A stretch of 64,000 bases of DNA from Tessaracoccus palaemonis. GTDB lineage: Bacteria > Actinomycetota > Actinomycetes > Propionibacteriales > Propionibacteriaceae. Shown here piece after piece: positions 43,448 through 50,948 of this stretch. The position numbers and the translations under genes were made by a program. The notes below the pieces were generated by a model that was given only the letters and a program-made list of their open reading frames with translations, did no database searches and had not been told where the DNA came from. The stretch lies in NCBI RefSeq assembly GCF_019316905.1, contig NZ_CP079216.1:496001-560000 (forward strand). Direction: 5' to 3'. How positions within the stretch are numbered: the first letter of the stretch is position 1; each line of letters opens with the position of its first letter.

Positions 43448-45004
43448 ATGGCTAAGCAGCACACGATGGACGAGCGCCTCGAGCAGCTCGCCGAGCGTCG
43501 AGCCAAGGTTGAGGCCGGAGGCGGTGAGAAGAAGCTGGAGAAGCAGCGCGAGAAGGGCAAGATGACCGCCCGCGAACGCCTCGCGGCCCTGCTCGACGAG
43601 AACTCGTTCCAGGAGACCGGCGCCTTCCGTCGCAACCGGACGACCACGTTCGGCATGGACAAGGCCGACATGCCCGCCGACGGCGTCGTCACCGGTTCCG
43701 GCGCGGTGTTCGGCCGCCCGGTGCACGTCGCCTCCCAGGACTTCACGGTCATGGGCGGCTCCGCCGGCGAGGCGCACTCGATCAAGGTCACCGAGGCACT
43801 GAAGGCCTCGCTGCAGACGGGCACCCCGTTCGTGTTCATCAACGACTCGGGCGGCGCCCGGGTCCAGGAGGGCATCGACTCGCTGTCCGGTTACGGCAAG
43901 GTGTTCTACGCCAACGTCCTGCTGTCCGGCGCCGTGCCGCAGATCTCGATCATCGCCGGCCCCTGCGCCGGTGGCGCGGCCTACTCGCCCGCCCTGACCG
44001 ACTTCATCATCCAGACCCGCAAGGCCCACATGTTCATCACGGGCCCTGGCGTGATCAAGCAGGTCACCGGAGAGAACGTCACGCAGGACGAGCTCGGCGG
44101 TGCCGACGCGCACATGTCCCGCTCCGGCGTCGTCCACTTCGTGGCCGATGACGACGAGCAGGCCATCCTGATCGCGCAGAAGCTCCTGAGCTTCCTGCCG
44201 CAGAACAACACCGAGGACGCCCCGATCGTCGATCCCGACGACGTGGTGGAGTCGAACCCGAAGCTCCGCGACATCATCCCCGTCGAGAGCAACAAGGGCT
44301 ACGACGTCCGCGATGTCATCAACGAGATCGTCGACCACCGCGACTTCCTCGAGGTCCAGGCCGGGTGGGCCATGAACATCGTCGTCGGCTTCGGCCGCGT
44401 CGTGGGCCGCACCGTCGGCATCATCGCCAACCAGCCGAGCGTCATGTCCGGCGTGCTCGACATCGACTCCTCGGACAAGTCCAGCAAGTTCGTCCGCTTC
44501 TGCAACGCGTTCAACATCCCGGTGCTGAACCTCGTCGACGTCCCCGGCTTCCTGCCCGGCGTCGCGCAGGAGCACAACGGCATCATCCGCCACGGCGCGA
44601 AGATGCTGTACGCGTACTCCGCGGCGACGGTCCCGAAGATCACGGTCGTGCTGCGCAAGGCCTACGGCGGCGCGTACCTGGCCATGTGCTCGAAGGACCT
44701 GGGCGCCGACAAGGTGTTCGCCTGGCCGACCGCCGAGATCGCCGTGATGGGCGCCGAGGGCGCGGCCAACGTCGTGTTCCGCAGGGAGATCGACGCGGCC
44801 GAGGACCAGGAGGCCAAGCGGGCCGAGCTGGTCGAGGAGTACCGCGAGACGTTCTCCACGCCGTACATGGCCGCGAGCCGTGGCCTGGTCGACGACATCA
44901 TCGACCCGGCCGACACCCGTCGCCAGGTCGCGATGGCGCTGGAGCTCCTCGTCGGGAAGCGTGAGCTTCGTCCCGCGAAGAAGCACGGCCTCGGGCCGGC
45001 GTGA
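43448..45004 (+). CDS. Methylmalonyl-CoA carboxyltransferase 12S subunit
   Basis: The 518-residue 12S subunit with a crotonase-fold carboxyltransferase. It moves the carboxyl group from methylmalonyl-CoA to biotin on the 1.3S subunit. It has the acetyl-CoA/propionyl-CoA carboxylase beta-type pattern: KMTARERLAALLD, the oxyanion-region FINDSGGARVQEG and GPCAGGAAYSPALTDF, FITGPGVIKQVTGE, and DVPGFLPGVAQE in the C-terminal half. GAAGGAGGACCA precedes the ATG, 10 bp after the 5S stop. It is the middle subunit gene; a small ORF and the biotin carrier follow. Confidence 0.97.
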   Translation: MAKQHTMDERLEQLAERRAKVEAGGGEKKLEKQREKGKMTARERLAALLDENSFQETGAFRRNRTTTFGMDKADMPADGVVTGSGAVFGRPVHVASQDFTVMGGSAGEAHSIKVTEALKASLQTGTPFVFINDSGGARVQEGIDSLSGYGKVFYANVLLSGAVPQISIIAGPCAGGAAYSPALTDFIIQTRKAHMFITGPGVIKQVTGENVTQDELGGADAHMSRSGVVHFVADDDEQAILIAQKLLSFLPQNNTEDAPIVDPDDVVESNPKLRDIIPVESNKGYDVRDVINEIVDHRDFLEVQAGWAMNIVVGFGRVVGRTVGIIANQPSVMSGVLDIDSSDKSSKFVRFCNAFNIPVLNLVDVPGFLPGVAQEHNGIIRHGAKMLYAYSAATVPKITVVLRKAYGGAYLAMCSKDLGADKVFAWPTAEIAVMGAEGAANVVFRREIDAAEDQEAKRAELVEEYRETFSTPYMAASRGLVDDIIDPADTRRQVAMALELLVGKRELRPAKKHGLGPA

Positions 45005-45015
45005 TCGGAACAGCC

Positions 45016-45276
45016 ATGGAAGACGAAACGCTCAAGGAGCTGCGCCACCTCGTCGCGCAGCTCACGGAGAAGGTCTCGACCCTCGAGACGAAGATCCAGC
45101 GGCTGGAAGCCCAGCAGCAGATCCCCGAAGAGGACCTCGTCGCGATCGGCGCGGCCCTGGCCGCATACTTCGGCTACGCGCCGAAGGTGCGCGCCATCCG
45201 CTTCGGCTCGCAGTCCAAGTGGGCCACCGCCGCCCGCGAGCGCGTCCACGACCGTTCCGTCCCGCACGTCCGCTAA
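45016..45276 (+). CDS. Small coiled-coil protein of the transcarboxylase operon
   Basis: An 86-residue protein (91 from the alternative GTG at 45001 that overlaps the 12S stop). The first about 40 residues are a predicted coiled coil (LKELRHLVAQLTEKVSTLE); the second half (LVAIGAALAAYFGYAPKVRAIRF, then SKWATAARERVHDRS) resembles the small segment found in decarboxylase/carboxylase systems near the biotin carrier, which often reads A-A-x-A-A-Y-x-G. It lies between the 12S and 1.3S genes, where several transcarboxylase operons carry a small conserved ORF. Likely an assembly or stabilising subunit; no direct evidence. Confidence 0.75.
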   Translation: MEDETLKELRHLVAQLTEKVSTLETKIQRLEAQQQIPEEDLVAIGAALAAYFGYAPKVRAIRFGSQSKWATAARERVHDRSVPHVR

Positions 45277-45285
45277 GGAAGAAGA

Positions 45286-45645
45286 ATGAAGCTCAAGGTG
45301 ACCGTCAACGCGACGGAGTACGAGATCGACGTGGAGGTGGAGCAGGAGGAGCGTCCTCAGCTCGGCCCGATCGTGATCGGTGTCAACGGTGGGTCCAACC
45401 CCATCCCGACCAAGGCGTCCGTGACCGCCGTCAGCAGCAACGCCGTCGTGGCGCCGCTGGCCGGTTCGGTGGCCCGCATCCTGGTGGCCGAGGGCGACGA
45501 GATCGAGGCCGGTCAGGTCCTCCTCGTCCTCGAGGCCATGAAGATGGAGACCGAGATCACCGCGCCTGCCGCGGGCAAGGTCTCTGCGATCCTCGTCGCC
45601 CCCGGCGACGCGGTTCAGGGCGGTCAGGCTCTCATCGAGCTCTGA
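45286..45645 (+). CDS. Methylmalonyl-CoA carboxyltransferase 1.3S biotin carrier subunit
   Basis: A 119-residue biotin carboxyl carrier. The N-terminus [18 protein letters not shown] binds the other subunits, a Pro/Gly/Asn linker follows, and the C-terminal biotinyl domain has the biotin attachment Lys at K86 in [19 protein letters not shown] precedes the ATG. It is the last gene of the transcarboxylase operon and is followed by a long GC-rich hairpin. Length matches the Propionibacterium 1.3S subunit (123 residues). Confidence 0.97.
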   Translation: MKLKVTVNATEYEIDVEVEQEERPQLGPIVIGVNGGSNPIPTKASVTAVSSNAVVAPLAGSVARILVAEGDEIEAGQVLLVLEAMKMETEITAPAAGKVSAILVAPGDAVQGGQALIEL

Positions 45646-45660
45646 CTCCCAGCGCACCCA

Positions 45661-45700
45661 GCGGCGCCCCGGACGGTCTCCCCGTCCGGGGCGTCGCCGC
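45661..45700 (+). terminator. Terminator of the transcarboxylase operon
   Basis: GCGGCGCCCCGGACGG pairs with CCGTCCGGGGCGTCGCCGC around TCTC, 15 bp after the 1.3S stop. Confidence 0.75.
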
Positions 45701-45723
45701 GTTCCCCGGTGGATCGGCCCCAC

Positions 45724-45729
45724 TAGTCT
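45724..45729 (+). promoter_or_regulatory. -10 hexamer TAGTCT of the AI-2E family gene
   Basis: TAGTCT lies 31 bp before the ATG at 45761, leaving a short leader with CAAGGAGACC. Confidence 0.5.
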
Positions 45730-45760
45730 GGGAGGTGACCGACGCATGCAAGGAGACCGG

Positions 45761-47191
45761 ATGAGTGACCAGTCGCCAGCGCCCCTCGACGACGACACGT
45801 CGCCGACGCAGTTCGACGAGCACGCGGCCGGGGCGCTCCCGGCGCCAGACCCGATGGAACCCGTCGACCGGGCGGAGGTCATCGCCGAGGGCGGCCGCAA
45901 GGTCTCCGAGTGGAGCGCACGCTTCCTCCTGATCGCCGCGGCGCTCGGGGTGCTGGGCTGGGGGCTCAGCAAGGTCTGGGACGGGCTCCTCCCGCTGCTG
46001 CTCGCGCTGCTCATCTCGTCGGTCCTGTGGCCCGTCGTGGCGAAGTTGAAGAAGTGGCGCGTCCCCTACGGCCTCGGCGCGCTGATCGCCCTGCTGTTGG
46101 CCGCCGGATTCGTCGCGGCGATGCTGTCCTACGTCGCGCCGTCGGTCGTGTCGCAGTGGCCGCAGTTGTGGAGTTCCGCCATCACGGGCGTGCGGAGGCT
46201 GCAGGACTGGGTCGCCGGGCCGCCCTTCAACGTGCACGACGACGAGCTGAACCTCTGGATCGATCAGGCGCTGAGCTGGCTGCAGACTCACAGCAGCGAG
46301 CTGCTGGGGCAGGCCGTCAGCCTCGGCGGCAGCGTCGGCAGCGGGGTCGTGAAGCTCCTCCTGACGCTTGTGCTGACCTTCTTCTTCCTGAAGGACGGCG
46401 TGAAGTTCATCGGCGTTGTGCAGGGGGTCGTGGGTCGCCGCGCCGGGTTCCACGCCTCGGAGTTGCTGACGCGGATGTGGAACACGCTGTCCGGCTACAT
46501 CCGCACGCAGGCGATCGTCAGCTTCGTCGACGCCTTCTTCATCGGGCTGGGCCTCGTGCTGCTCGGTGTCCCGTTGGCGATGCCGATCGCCGTGCTGACC
46601 TTCATGGCAGGGTTCATCCCCGTCGTCGGTGCCGTGTCGGCGGGCACGCTGGCCGTCCTGGTCGCGCTGGTGTCGAACGGCTTCTACACGGCCCTGTTCG
46701 TCCTGATCCTGATCATCGGCGTGCAGCAGCTGGAGGGGAACATCCTGCAGCCCCTCCTGCAGTCGAAGGTCATGAAGCTGCACCCGGTGGTCATCCTGAT
46801 CAGCGTGGTGCTCGGCGGCGTGTGGGCCGGGATCATCGGCATGTTCCTCGCAGTGCCCGTCGTCGCCGTGCTCGCGGTCGTGTTCCGCTACCTGGGGGAT
46901 CTGATGGACCTCAGGACGGGGGAGAAGGTCGCGGGCGACATCGCCTGGGCCACCGATGAGGGCCAGCACGTCGCCTCGGAGTCCGAACGGGCCTCGGTCC
47001 TGTTCCGGGCGGCGCTCTCGCTCGCCCGGCTCCGCCACGATCCCGTCGCGACCCACACCCCGCACCAGGCCACCGAACCCGATGATGCGAGCCCTGACGT
47101 ACCCGCCGCGGGGCCGCGATCGGCCACGGGGAGGCCGCGGCTGCCGTCCCTGCCGCGCCCGTGGCGGCGCCGTGGGGACGCTGACCAGTAG
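45761..47191 (+). CDS. AI-2E family transporter (UPF0118/TqsA-like) membrane protein
   Basis: A 476-residue membrane protein. A soluble acidic N-terminus of about 60 residues is followed by eight or so hydrophobic segments, with the AI-2E_transport pattern LTLVLTFFFLKDG, LLGVPLAMPIAVLTFM, GFIPVVGAVSAGTLAVLVAL (by segment) and QQLEGNILQPLLQSK near the end. ATG 45761 has CAAGGAGACCGG immediately upstream and is preferred over ATG 45746. The family includes an autoinducer-2 exporter and Na+/H+ antiporters, so function is open. It is convergent with the SDR gene, one base away. Confidence 0.87.
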   Translation: MSDQSPAPLDDDTSPTQFDEHAAGALPAPDPMEPVDRAEVIAEGGRKVSEWSARFLLIAAALGVLGWGLSKVWDGLLPLLLALLISSVLWPVVAKLKKWRVPYGLGALIALLLAAGFVAAMLSYVAPSVVSQWPQLWSSAITGVRRLQDWVAGPPFNVHDDELNLWIDQALSWLQTHSSELLGQAVSLGGSVGSGVVKLLLTLVLTFFFLKDGVKFIGVVQGVVGRRAGFHASELLTRMWNTLSGYIRTQAIVSFVDAFFIGLGLVLLGVPLAMPIAVLTFMAGFIPVVGAVSAGTLAVLVALVSNGFYTALFVLILIIGVQQLEGNILQPLLQSKVMKLHPVVILISVVLGGVWAGIIGMFLAVPVVAVLAVVFRYLGDLMDLRTGEKVAGDIAWATDEGQHVASESERASVLFRAALSLARLRHDPVATHTPHQATEPDDASPDVPAAGPRSATGRPRLPSLPRPWRRRGDADQ

Positions 47192-47192
47192 G

Positions 47193-47924
47193 TCAGCCCC
47201 TGAACACCTTGTACTGCGCGGCCTGCGCCCGGGGGCGGATCGTGATCCGGTCGAGGTTGACGTGCGCGGGGCGTGTCGCCATGAACGAGATGGTGTCCGC
47301 CACGTCGTCGGCCGTCAGGGGCTCGTCGACGCCCGCGTAGACCTTGTCGGCCTTCTCCTTGTCGCCGGCGAAGCGGGTCAGCGCGAACTCGTCGGTGCGC
47401 ACCATGCCGGGGCAGATCTCCATGATCCGGACCGGCTGGTCGAACAGCTCGAGGCGGAGCGCCTCCACGACGGCGCGCTCGCCCGCCTTCGCCGCGCAGT
47501 AGCCGGCTCCGCCCTCGTAGCCCCAGTCGGCGGCGGTCGAGGTGACGAAGATGATGGCCCCGCCGGCTGCGGTGAGCGCCGGAAGGAGGGCCTTGGTGAC
47601 GCGGGTCGTGCCGATCAGGTTCGTGGCGAGCATCTGCTCCCACGCGTCGAGGTCGGCCTCGGCGACCGGCTCGAGCCCGACGGCCCCGCCGGCGTTGTTG
47701 ACGAGCACGTCCAGGGTGTCGCCGACCTCGGCGGCGAGGCGTGCGACGTCGTCGGCCGAGGTGATGTCGCAGGCGACGGCGACGCCGTCGATCTCCGCGG
47801 CCAGGGCCTCGACCCGGTCCGCGCGGCGGGCCGCGCAGACGACACGGAAACCCTCCGCTGCGAGGCGGCGCGCGGTGGCGGCGCCGATTCCTGAACTTGC
47901 TCCGGTGACGAGTGCGGTAGGCAT
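47193..47924 (-). CDS. SDR-family NADP-dependent oxidoreductase (YdfG-like)
   Basis: A 243-residue short-chain dehydrogenase. It has the cofactor motif VTGASSGIGAATARR, AARRADRVEALA (Arg residues favour NADP), NNAGG, catalytic Ser in VTSTAADWG and Tyr/Lys in GYCAAKAGE, and an ending NLDRITIRPRAQAA typical of serine/3-hydroxy acid dehydrogenase YdfG-like enzymes. The ATG at 47924 has TAGAGT seven bases upstream and no ribosome-binding site, so a leaderless start is likely. Substrate unknown. Confidence 0.88.
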   Translation of the reverse strand: MPTALVTGASSGIGAATARRLAAEGFRVVCAARRADRVEALAAEIDGVAVACDITSADDVARLAAEVGDTLDVLVNNAGGAVGLEPVAEADLDAWEQMLATNLIGTTRVTKALLPALTAAGGAIIFVTSTAADWGYEGGAGYCAAKAGERAVVEALRLELFDQPVRIMEICPGMVRTDEFALTRFAGDKEKADKVYAGVDEPLTADDVADTISFMATRPAHVNLDRITIRPRAQAAQYKVFRG

Positions 47925-47931
47925 GCCCCTC

Positions 47932-47937
47932 ACTCTA
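47932..47937 (-). promoter_or_regulatory. -10 hexamer TAGAGT for a leaderless SDR gene
   Basis: On the minus strand TAGAGT is followed by seven bases and the ATG at 47924. Confidence 0.55.
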
Positions 47938-47952
47938 GGCCCCATTCCCTCG

Positions 47953-48076
47953 GCCGACGCCACCCCTCCCGCCAGACGCCACCCCTAACGACGGACGCCA
48001 CCCCTGTCGACCGATGCCACCGCCAGGGCGGTGGCATGTGCGACGAAGGGTGGCGTCTGCCGGTAAGGGTGGTGTG
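47953..48076. repeat. R3 nested palindrome, copy 3
   Basis: Three left units of GACGCCACCCC and two right reversed units flank GCCACCGCC/GGCGGTGGC. It lies between the SDR promoter and the end of gpmA. Confidence 0.8.
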
Positions 48077-48082
48077 TGGCGA

Positions 48083-48835
48083 CTACTTCTTCTTGCCCTG
48101 GTTCTTCACGGCCTCGATGGACGCCTTCGCGGCCTCCGGGTCGAGGTAGCGGCCGCCCGGCGTGACGGGCTTGAAGTTCTCGTCCAGCTCGTAGAACAGC
48201 GGGATCCCGGTCGGGATGTTCAGGCCGGCGATGTCCTCGTCCGAGATGCCGTCGAGGTGCTTGACCAGCGCGCGCAGCGAGTTGCCGTGCGCGGTGACCA
48301 GCACGGTCTTGCCCTCGGCCAGGTCGGGGACGATGTGCGCCTCCCAGTAGGGCAGCAGGCGGGCGACGACGTCCTTCAGGCACTCGGTGCGGGGACGCTC
48401 GGCCTCGGGGATGTCGGCGTAGCGGGCATCGTGGAACTGCGAGAACTCGTCGGCGATGTCGATCAGCGGCGGCGGGGTGTCGTAGCTGCGGCGCCAGAGC
48501 ATGAACTGCTCCTCGCCGTAGGTCTCCAGCGTCTGGGCCTTGTCTTTGCCCTGCAGCGCGCCGTAGTGGCGCTCGTTCAGGCGCCAGTTGCGCTTGACGG
48601 GGATCCAGTGCCGGTCACAGCCGTCGAGCGCGAGATACGCGGTGTGGATGGCGCGACGCAGCAGCGAGGTGTGCAGGATGTCGGGGAGCAGGCCCTCCGA
48701 CTTCAGCAGCTTCGCGGCGTTCTTGCCCTCCGCGATGCCCTTCTCGTTGATGTCGACGTCCACCCAACCGGTGAAGAGATTCTTGGCATTCCACTCGCTC
48801 TCGCCATGGCGGAGCAGGATCAACTTCGCGGTCAT
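48083..48835 (-). CDS. gpmA: 2,3-bisphosphoglycerate-dependent phosphoglycerate mutase
   Basis: A 250-residue glycolytic enzyme interconverting 3- and 2-phosphoglycerate. The phosphohistidine is H10 in [18 protein letters not shown]; other family marks are [26 protein letters not shown] and [16 protein letters not shown] with the second catalytic His. The ATG at 48835 ([11 protein letters not shown]) matches the family N-terminus and has a TAGGGT hexamer seven bases upstream, so the mRNA is probably leaderless. It lies between an R3 repeat and a polysaccharide deacetylase gene on the same strand. Confidence 0.96.
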   Translation of the reverse strand: MTAKLILLRHGESEWNAKNLFTGWVDVDINEKGIAEGKNAAKLLKSEGLLPDILHTSLLRRAIHTAYLALDGCDRHWIPVKRNWRLNERHYGALQGKDKAQTLETYGEEQFMLWRRSYDTPPPLIDIADEFSQFHDARYADIPEAERPRTECLKDVVARLLPYWEAHIVPDLAEGKTVLVTAHGNSLRALVKHLDGISDEDIAGLNIPTGIPLFYELDENFKPVTPGGRYLDPEAAKASIEAVKNQGKKK

Positions 48836-48842
48836 GGTCCCA

Positions 48843-48848
48843 ACCCTA
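48843..48848 (-). promoter_or_regulatory. -10 hexamer TAGGGT for leaderless gpmA
   Basis: On the minus strand TAGGGT is followed by seven bases and the ATG at 48835. A CGCCGCG/CGCGGCG hairpin at 48891-48910 may end the upstream deacetylase transcript. Confidence 0.6.
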
Positions 48849-48910
48849 CAACGGGCACCGGAGCGCTCCCGGAGCGGCATGGGTTCGATGCGCCGCGGGT
48901 GCTCGCGGCG

Positions 48911-49969
48911 TCAGGAGATGGTGCCGAAGGAGTAGCCGGCGTGCTTGAACGCCCTGATCATCGCGCCGACGGACTCGGACGTCAGTTTCTTCTCATGCGT
49001 GTCGTGACCGAGCACGACGATCACGTGGTATCCTTCGCGGACCTGGATCGTGGCGTTCTTCACGGTCTGCTTGACCGTCTTCGGTCGATCCGAGGTGGGC
49101 GCGCTGTCGCGGGTGTCCGAGTTCCAGTCGATCCACGTGATGCCGCGCTGGGCGAGCGCCCGGTCCGCGCCCTCCAGCCCGGTCCAGGACATGTGCCCGC
49201 CGGGGTAGCGCCACGACTGCGGCGCGTAGTCATCGCCGAGCACCTCGCGGATGCGCGCCACCGTCCGGTCACATTCCTGCGTGATCGTCTCTGTGCTGCC
49301 CCGACGTCCGGGATACAACAGCGAGTAGTCGTGTGACCAGCTGTGCGGGCTGACCGAGTGCCCCTCGGCGATCTGCCGGGAGAGTACGTCGGGCGCCGAC
49401 CCGATCTGGGAACCCACGACGAAGAAGGTCGCGTGGACGCGGGCCTTCTTCAGGGCGTCGAGGATGACGTGGCTCGTCTGCGGATTCGGGCCGTCGTCGA
49501 AGGTCAGGAAGACGATCTTCTTGTCGGGGCGCCGCTTCGTGCCGGTCAGCCAGGCGTTGACGGTGCTGGCCGGATAGACGTAGCCGGCCTTGTCGGCGGC
49601 CCAGTTGTGGTTGGTGCCGGGCCTGAGCAGGGTCAGGTCCGCAGGGGGATCGGTCACCTCCGCTGAGGGGACATCGGGGGTGGGCGTGCTCGGCGCGGCG
49701 GTCGGCTGCGTCGGGCCGGCCGGGCTGGGGGGTGACGCACTCGTCGTCGGGATCGAGGTCGTCGGGGTCGAGGTCGGCGGGGCCGAGGTCGGGGTCGTCG
49801 TCCGCGCGGTGGCCGGCATGGATGACGAGGCGGTGTGCGAGGCGACGGGGCTGGAACCCGGGCCCGGGGCCGCGTCGCCCGCGACGGTCGTGAGCCCGGC
49901 CGGGGCGCATGCGGTCAGGGACACGGCGACAGCGGCGACGGTTGCGAGCGCGGCGCGCTGCAGGGGCAT
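48911..49969 (-). CDS. Polysaccharide deacetylase (NodB-homology) lipoprotein
   Basis: A 352-residue secreted lipoprotein (lipobox LTAC). Residues about 30-130 are a Thr/Ser/Pro-rich linker of the cell-wall-spanning type. The NodB domain starts at about residue 155 with KIVFLTFDDGPNPQTSH (catalytic Asp and metal Asp) and continues with ATFFVVGSQI and SVSPHSWSHDYSLL (metal His pair), SWRYPGGHMSWTG and the C-terminal VIVVLGHDTHEKK. This pattern fits peptidoglycan or chitooligosaccharide deacetylases. GGAGGTGCAG precedes ATG 49969. Likely cell-wall modification outside the cytoplasmic membrane. Confidence 0.9.
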   Translation of the reverse strand: MPLQRAALATVAAVAVSLTACAPAGLTTVAGDAAPGPGSSPVASHTASSSMPATARTTTPTSAPPTSTPTTSIPTTSASPPSPAGPTQPTAAPSTPTPDVPSAEVTDPPADLTLLRPGTNHNWAADKAGYVYPASTVNAWLTGTKRRPDKKIVFLTFDDGPNPQTSHVILDALKKARVHATFFVVGSQIGSAPDVLSRQIAEGHSVSPHSWSHDYSLLYPGRRGSTETITQECDRTVARIREVLGDDYAPQSWRYPGGHMSWTGLEGADRALAQRGITWIDWNSDTRDSAPTSDRPKTVKQTVKNATIQVREGYHVIVVLGHDTHEKKLTSESVGAMIRAFKHAGYSFGTIS

Positions 49970-50000
49970 TTCTGCACCTCCGGGGAAGACGACCGTGCCG

Positions 50001-50006
50001 ACAATA
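50001..50006 (-). promoter_or_regulatory. -10 hexamer TATTGT of the deacetylase gene
   Basis: On the minus strand TATTGT lies 31 bases before the ATG at 49969, giving a short leader that contains GGAGG. Confidence 0.45.
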
Positions 50007-50011
50007 CGACT

Positions 50012-50054
50012 CGACCCGGCGACGACCAATCGGAGCGTGGTCGTCGCCGGGTCG
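50012..50054 (-). terminator. Long hairpin after phoU
   Basis: CGACCCGGCGACGACC (50012-50027) and GGTCGTCGCCGGGTCG (50039-50054) form a perfect 16-bp stem, 28 bp after the phoU stop. Confidence 0.65.
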
Positions 50055-50082
50055 GACCCTGGGCCCCGGGCGGGGCACACGG

Positions 50083-50748
50083 TCAGGCGTTGGGCCAGTC
50101 CTCGCCTTCCGGGACCTGGCCGGTGATGATGTAGATGACGCGGCGGCCGACGGCGACGGCGTGGTCGGCGTAGCGCTCGAAGTAGCGGCCGAGCAACGCC
50201 ACATCCACGGCACCTTCGATGCTGATGTCGGAGTCCTCCGCCAGCATGGTGGTGAACTGGTCGGCGCGGAGATCGTCCATCCGCTCGTCGATCTCGACCA
50301 GTCGCTTGGCCTGGTTTGCGTCGCGGTCGTGCAGCGAGAGCCTGGCCACGTCGATGACCTCGATGGCGATGTCAGCCATCTCGGCGAAGCTCGCCTGAAA
50401 CTGCGGCGGGACGGCGTGCGCCGGATAGCGCAGTCGGGCGATCTTCGCGACGTGCGCAGCCAGGTCGCCCATGCGCGCCAGTTCGAAGACGACGCGGATC
50501 GCGGAGACGATGATGCGCAGCTCGCCGGCGACAGGAGCCTGCAGCGCGAGGAGGGAGAGGCACTTGTACTCCATCTCCTCGTGGAGCCGGTCCAGCTCGG
50601 CGTCGTTCGTGATGACGGTCTCGGCCTTGGTCAGGTCGGCCGTCAGCAGCGCCTCGGAAGCCGTCTTGATGGCTGCCTCCGCGAGCTCGGCCATGTGGAC
50701 GAGGCGGTCGATGATCGAATCGAGCTCCTCGTGGTAGCTGGTGCGCAT
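50083..50748 (-). CDS. phoU: Phosphate signalling protein PhoU
   Basis: A 221-residue all-helical PhoU with two repeated three-helix domains. Family segments are YHEELDSIIDRLVHMAELAE at the start, DRLHEEMEYKCLSLLALQ (metal-binding E-x-x-x-D type region) and the second repeat ERMDDLRADQFTTML with YFERYADHAVAVGRRV near the C-terminus. PhoU mediates between the Pst phosphate importer and the SenX3-type kinase. AAGGAGGAG precedes the ATG. It is divergent from senX3-regX3 with a PHO box between them. Confidence 0.95.
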   Translation of the reverse strand: MRTSYHEELDSIIDRLVHMAELAEAAIKTASEALLTADLTKAETVITNDAELDRLHEEMEYKCLSLLALQAPVAGELRIIVSAIRVVFELARMGDLAAHVAKIARLRYPAHAVPPQFQASFAEMADIAIEVIDVARLSLHDRDANQAKRLVEIDERMDDLRADQFTTMLAEDSDISIEGAVDVALLGRYFERYADHAVAVGRRVIYIITGQVPEGEDWPNA

Positions 50749-50779
50749 GGTGCTGTCGCTCCTCCTTGTGGGTGGCGCC

Positions 50780-50785
50780 GAGTCT
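50780..50785 (-). promoter_or_regulatory. -10 hexamer TAGACT of phoU
   Basis: On the minus strand TAGACT lies 31 bases before the ATG at 50748. Confidence 0.45.
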
Positions 50786-50846
50786 AGCCGGGCGCGACGA
50801 TCGGCACCGAGGCTAGACCAGGCAGATGAACGGGGGTCTTCATGGC

Positions 50847-50874
50847 GTGAACCACAGGTGAACGACGCGTGAAA
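50847..50874. promoter_or_regulatory. PHO box: three 11-bp direct repeats of GTGAAC
   Basis: GTGAAC, GTGAAC and GTGAAA start at 50847, 50858 and 50869, an exact 11-bp period. On the other strand this is GTTCAC-N5 repeated, the known binding site of RegX3/PhoP in actinobacteria. It lies in the 200-bp region between divergent phoU and senX3. Confidence 0.75.
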
Positions 50875-50935
50875 CCTCGCCGGAGGCGTCCCACCCGTCG
50901 GGAATCACGCTCAGGCCGGGGCTTCCCGATCACCG

Positions 50936-50941
50936 TATGAT
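50936..50941 (+). promoter_or_regulatory. -10 hexamer TATGAT for leaderless senX3
   Basis: TATGAT is followed by seven bases and the ATG at 50949, with no ribosome-binding site. The ATG at 50937 or 50940 would lie inside this hexamer. Confidence 0.6.
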
Positions 50942-50948
50942 GGCGGCC

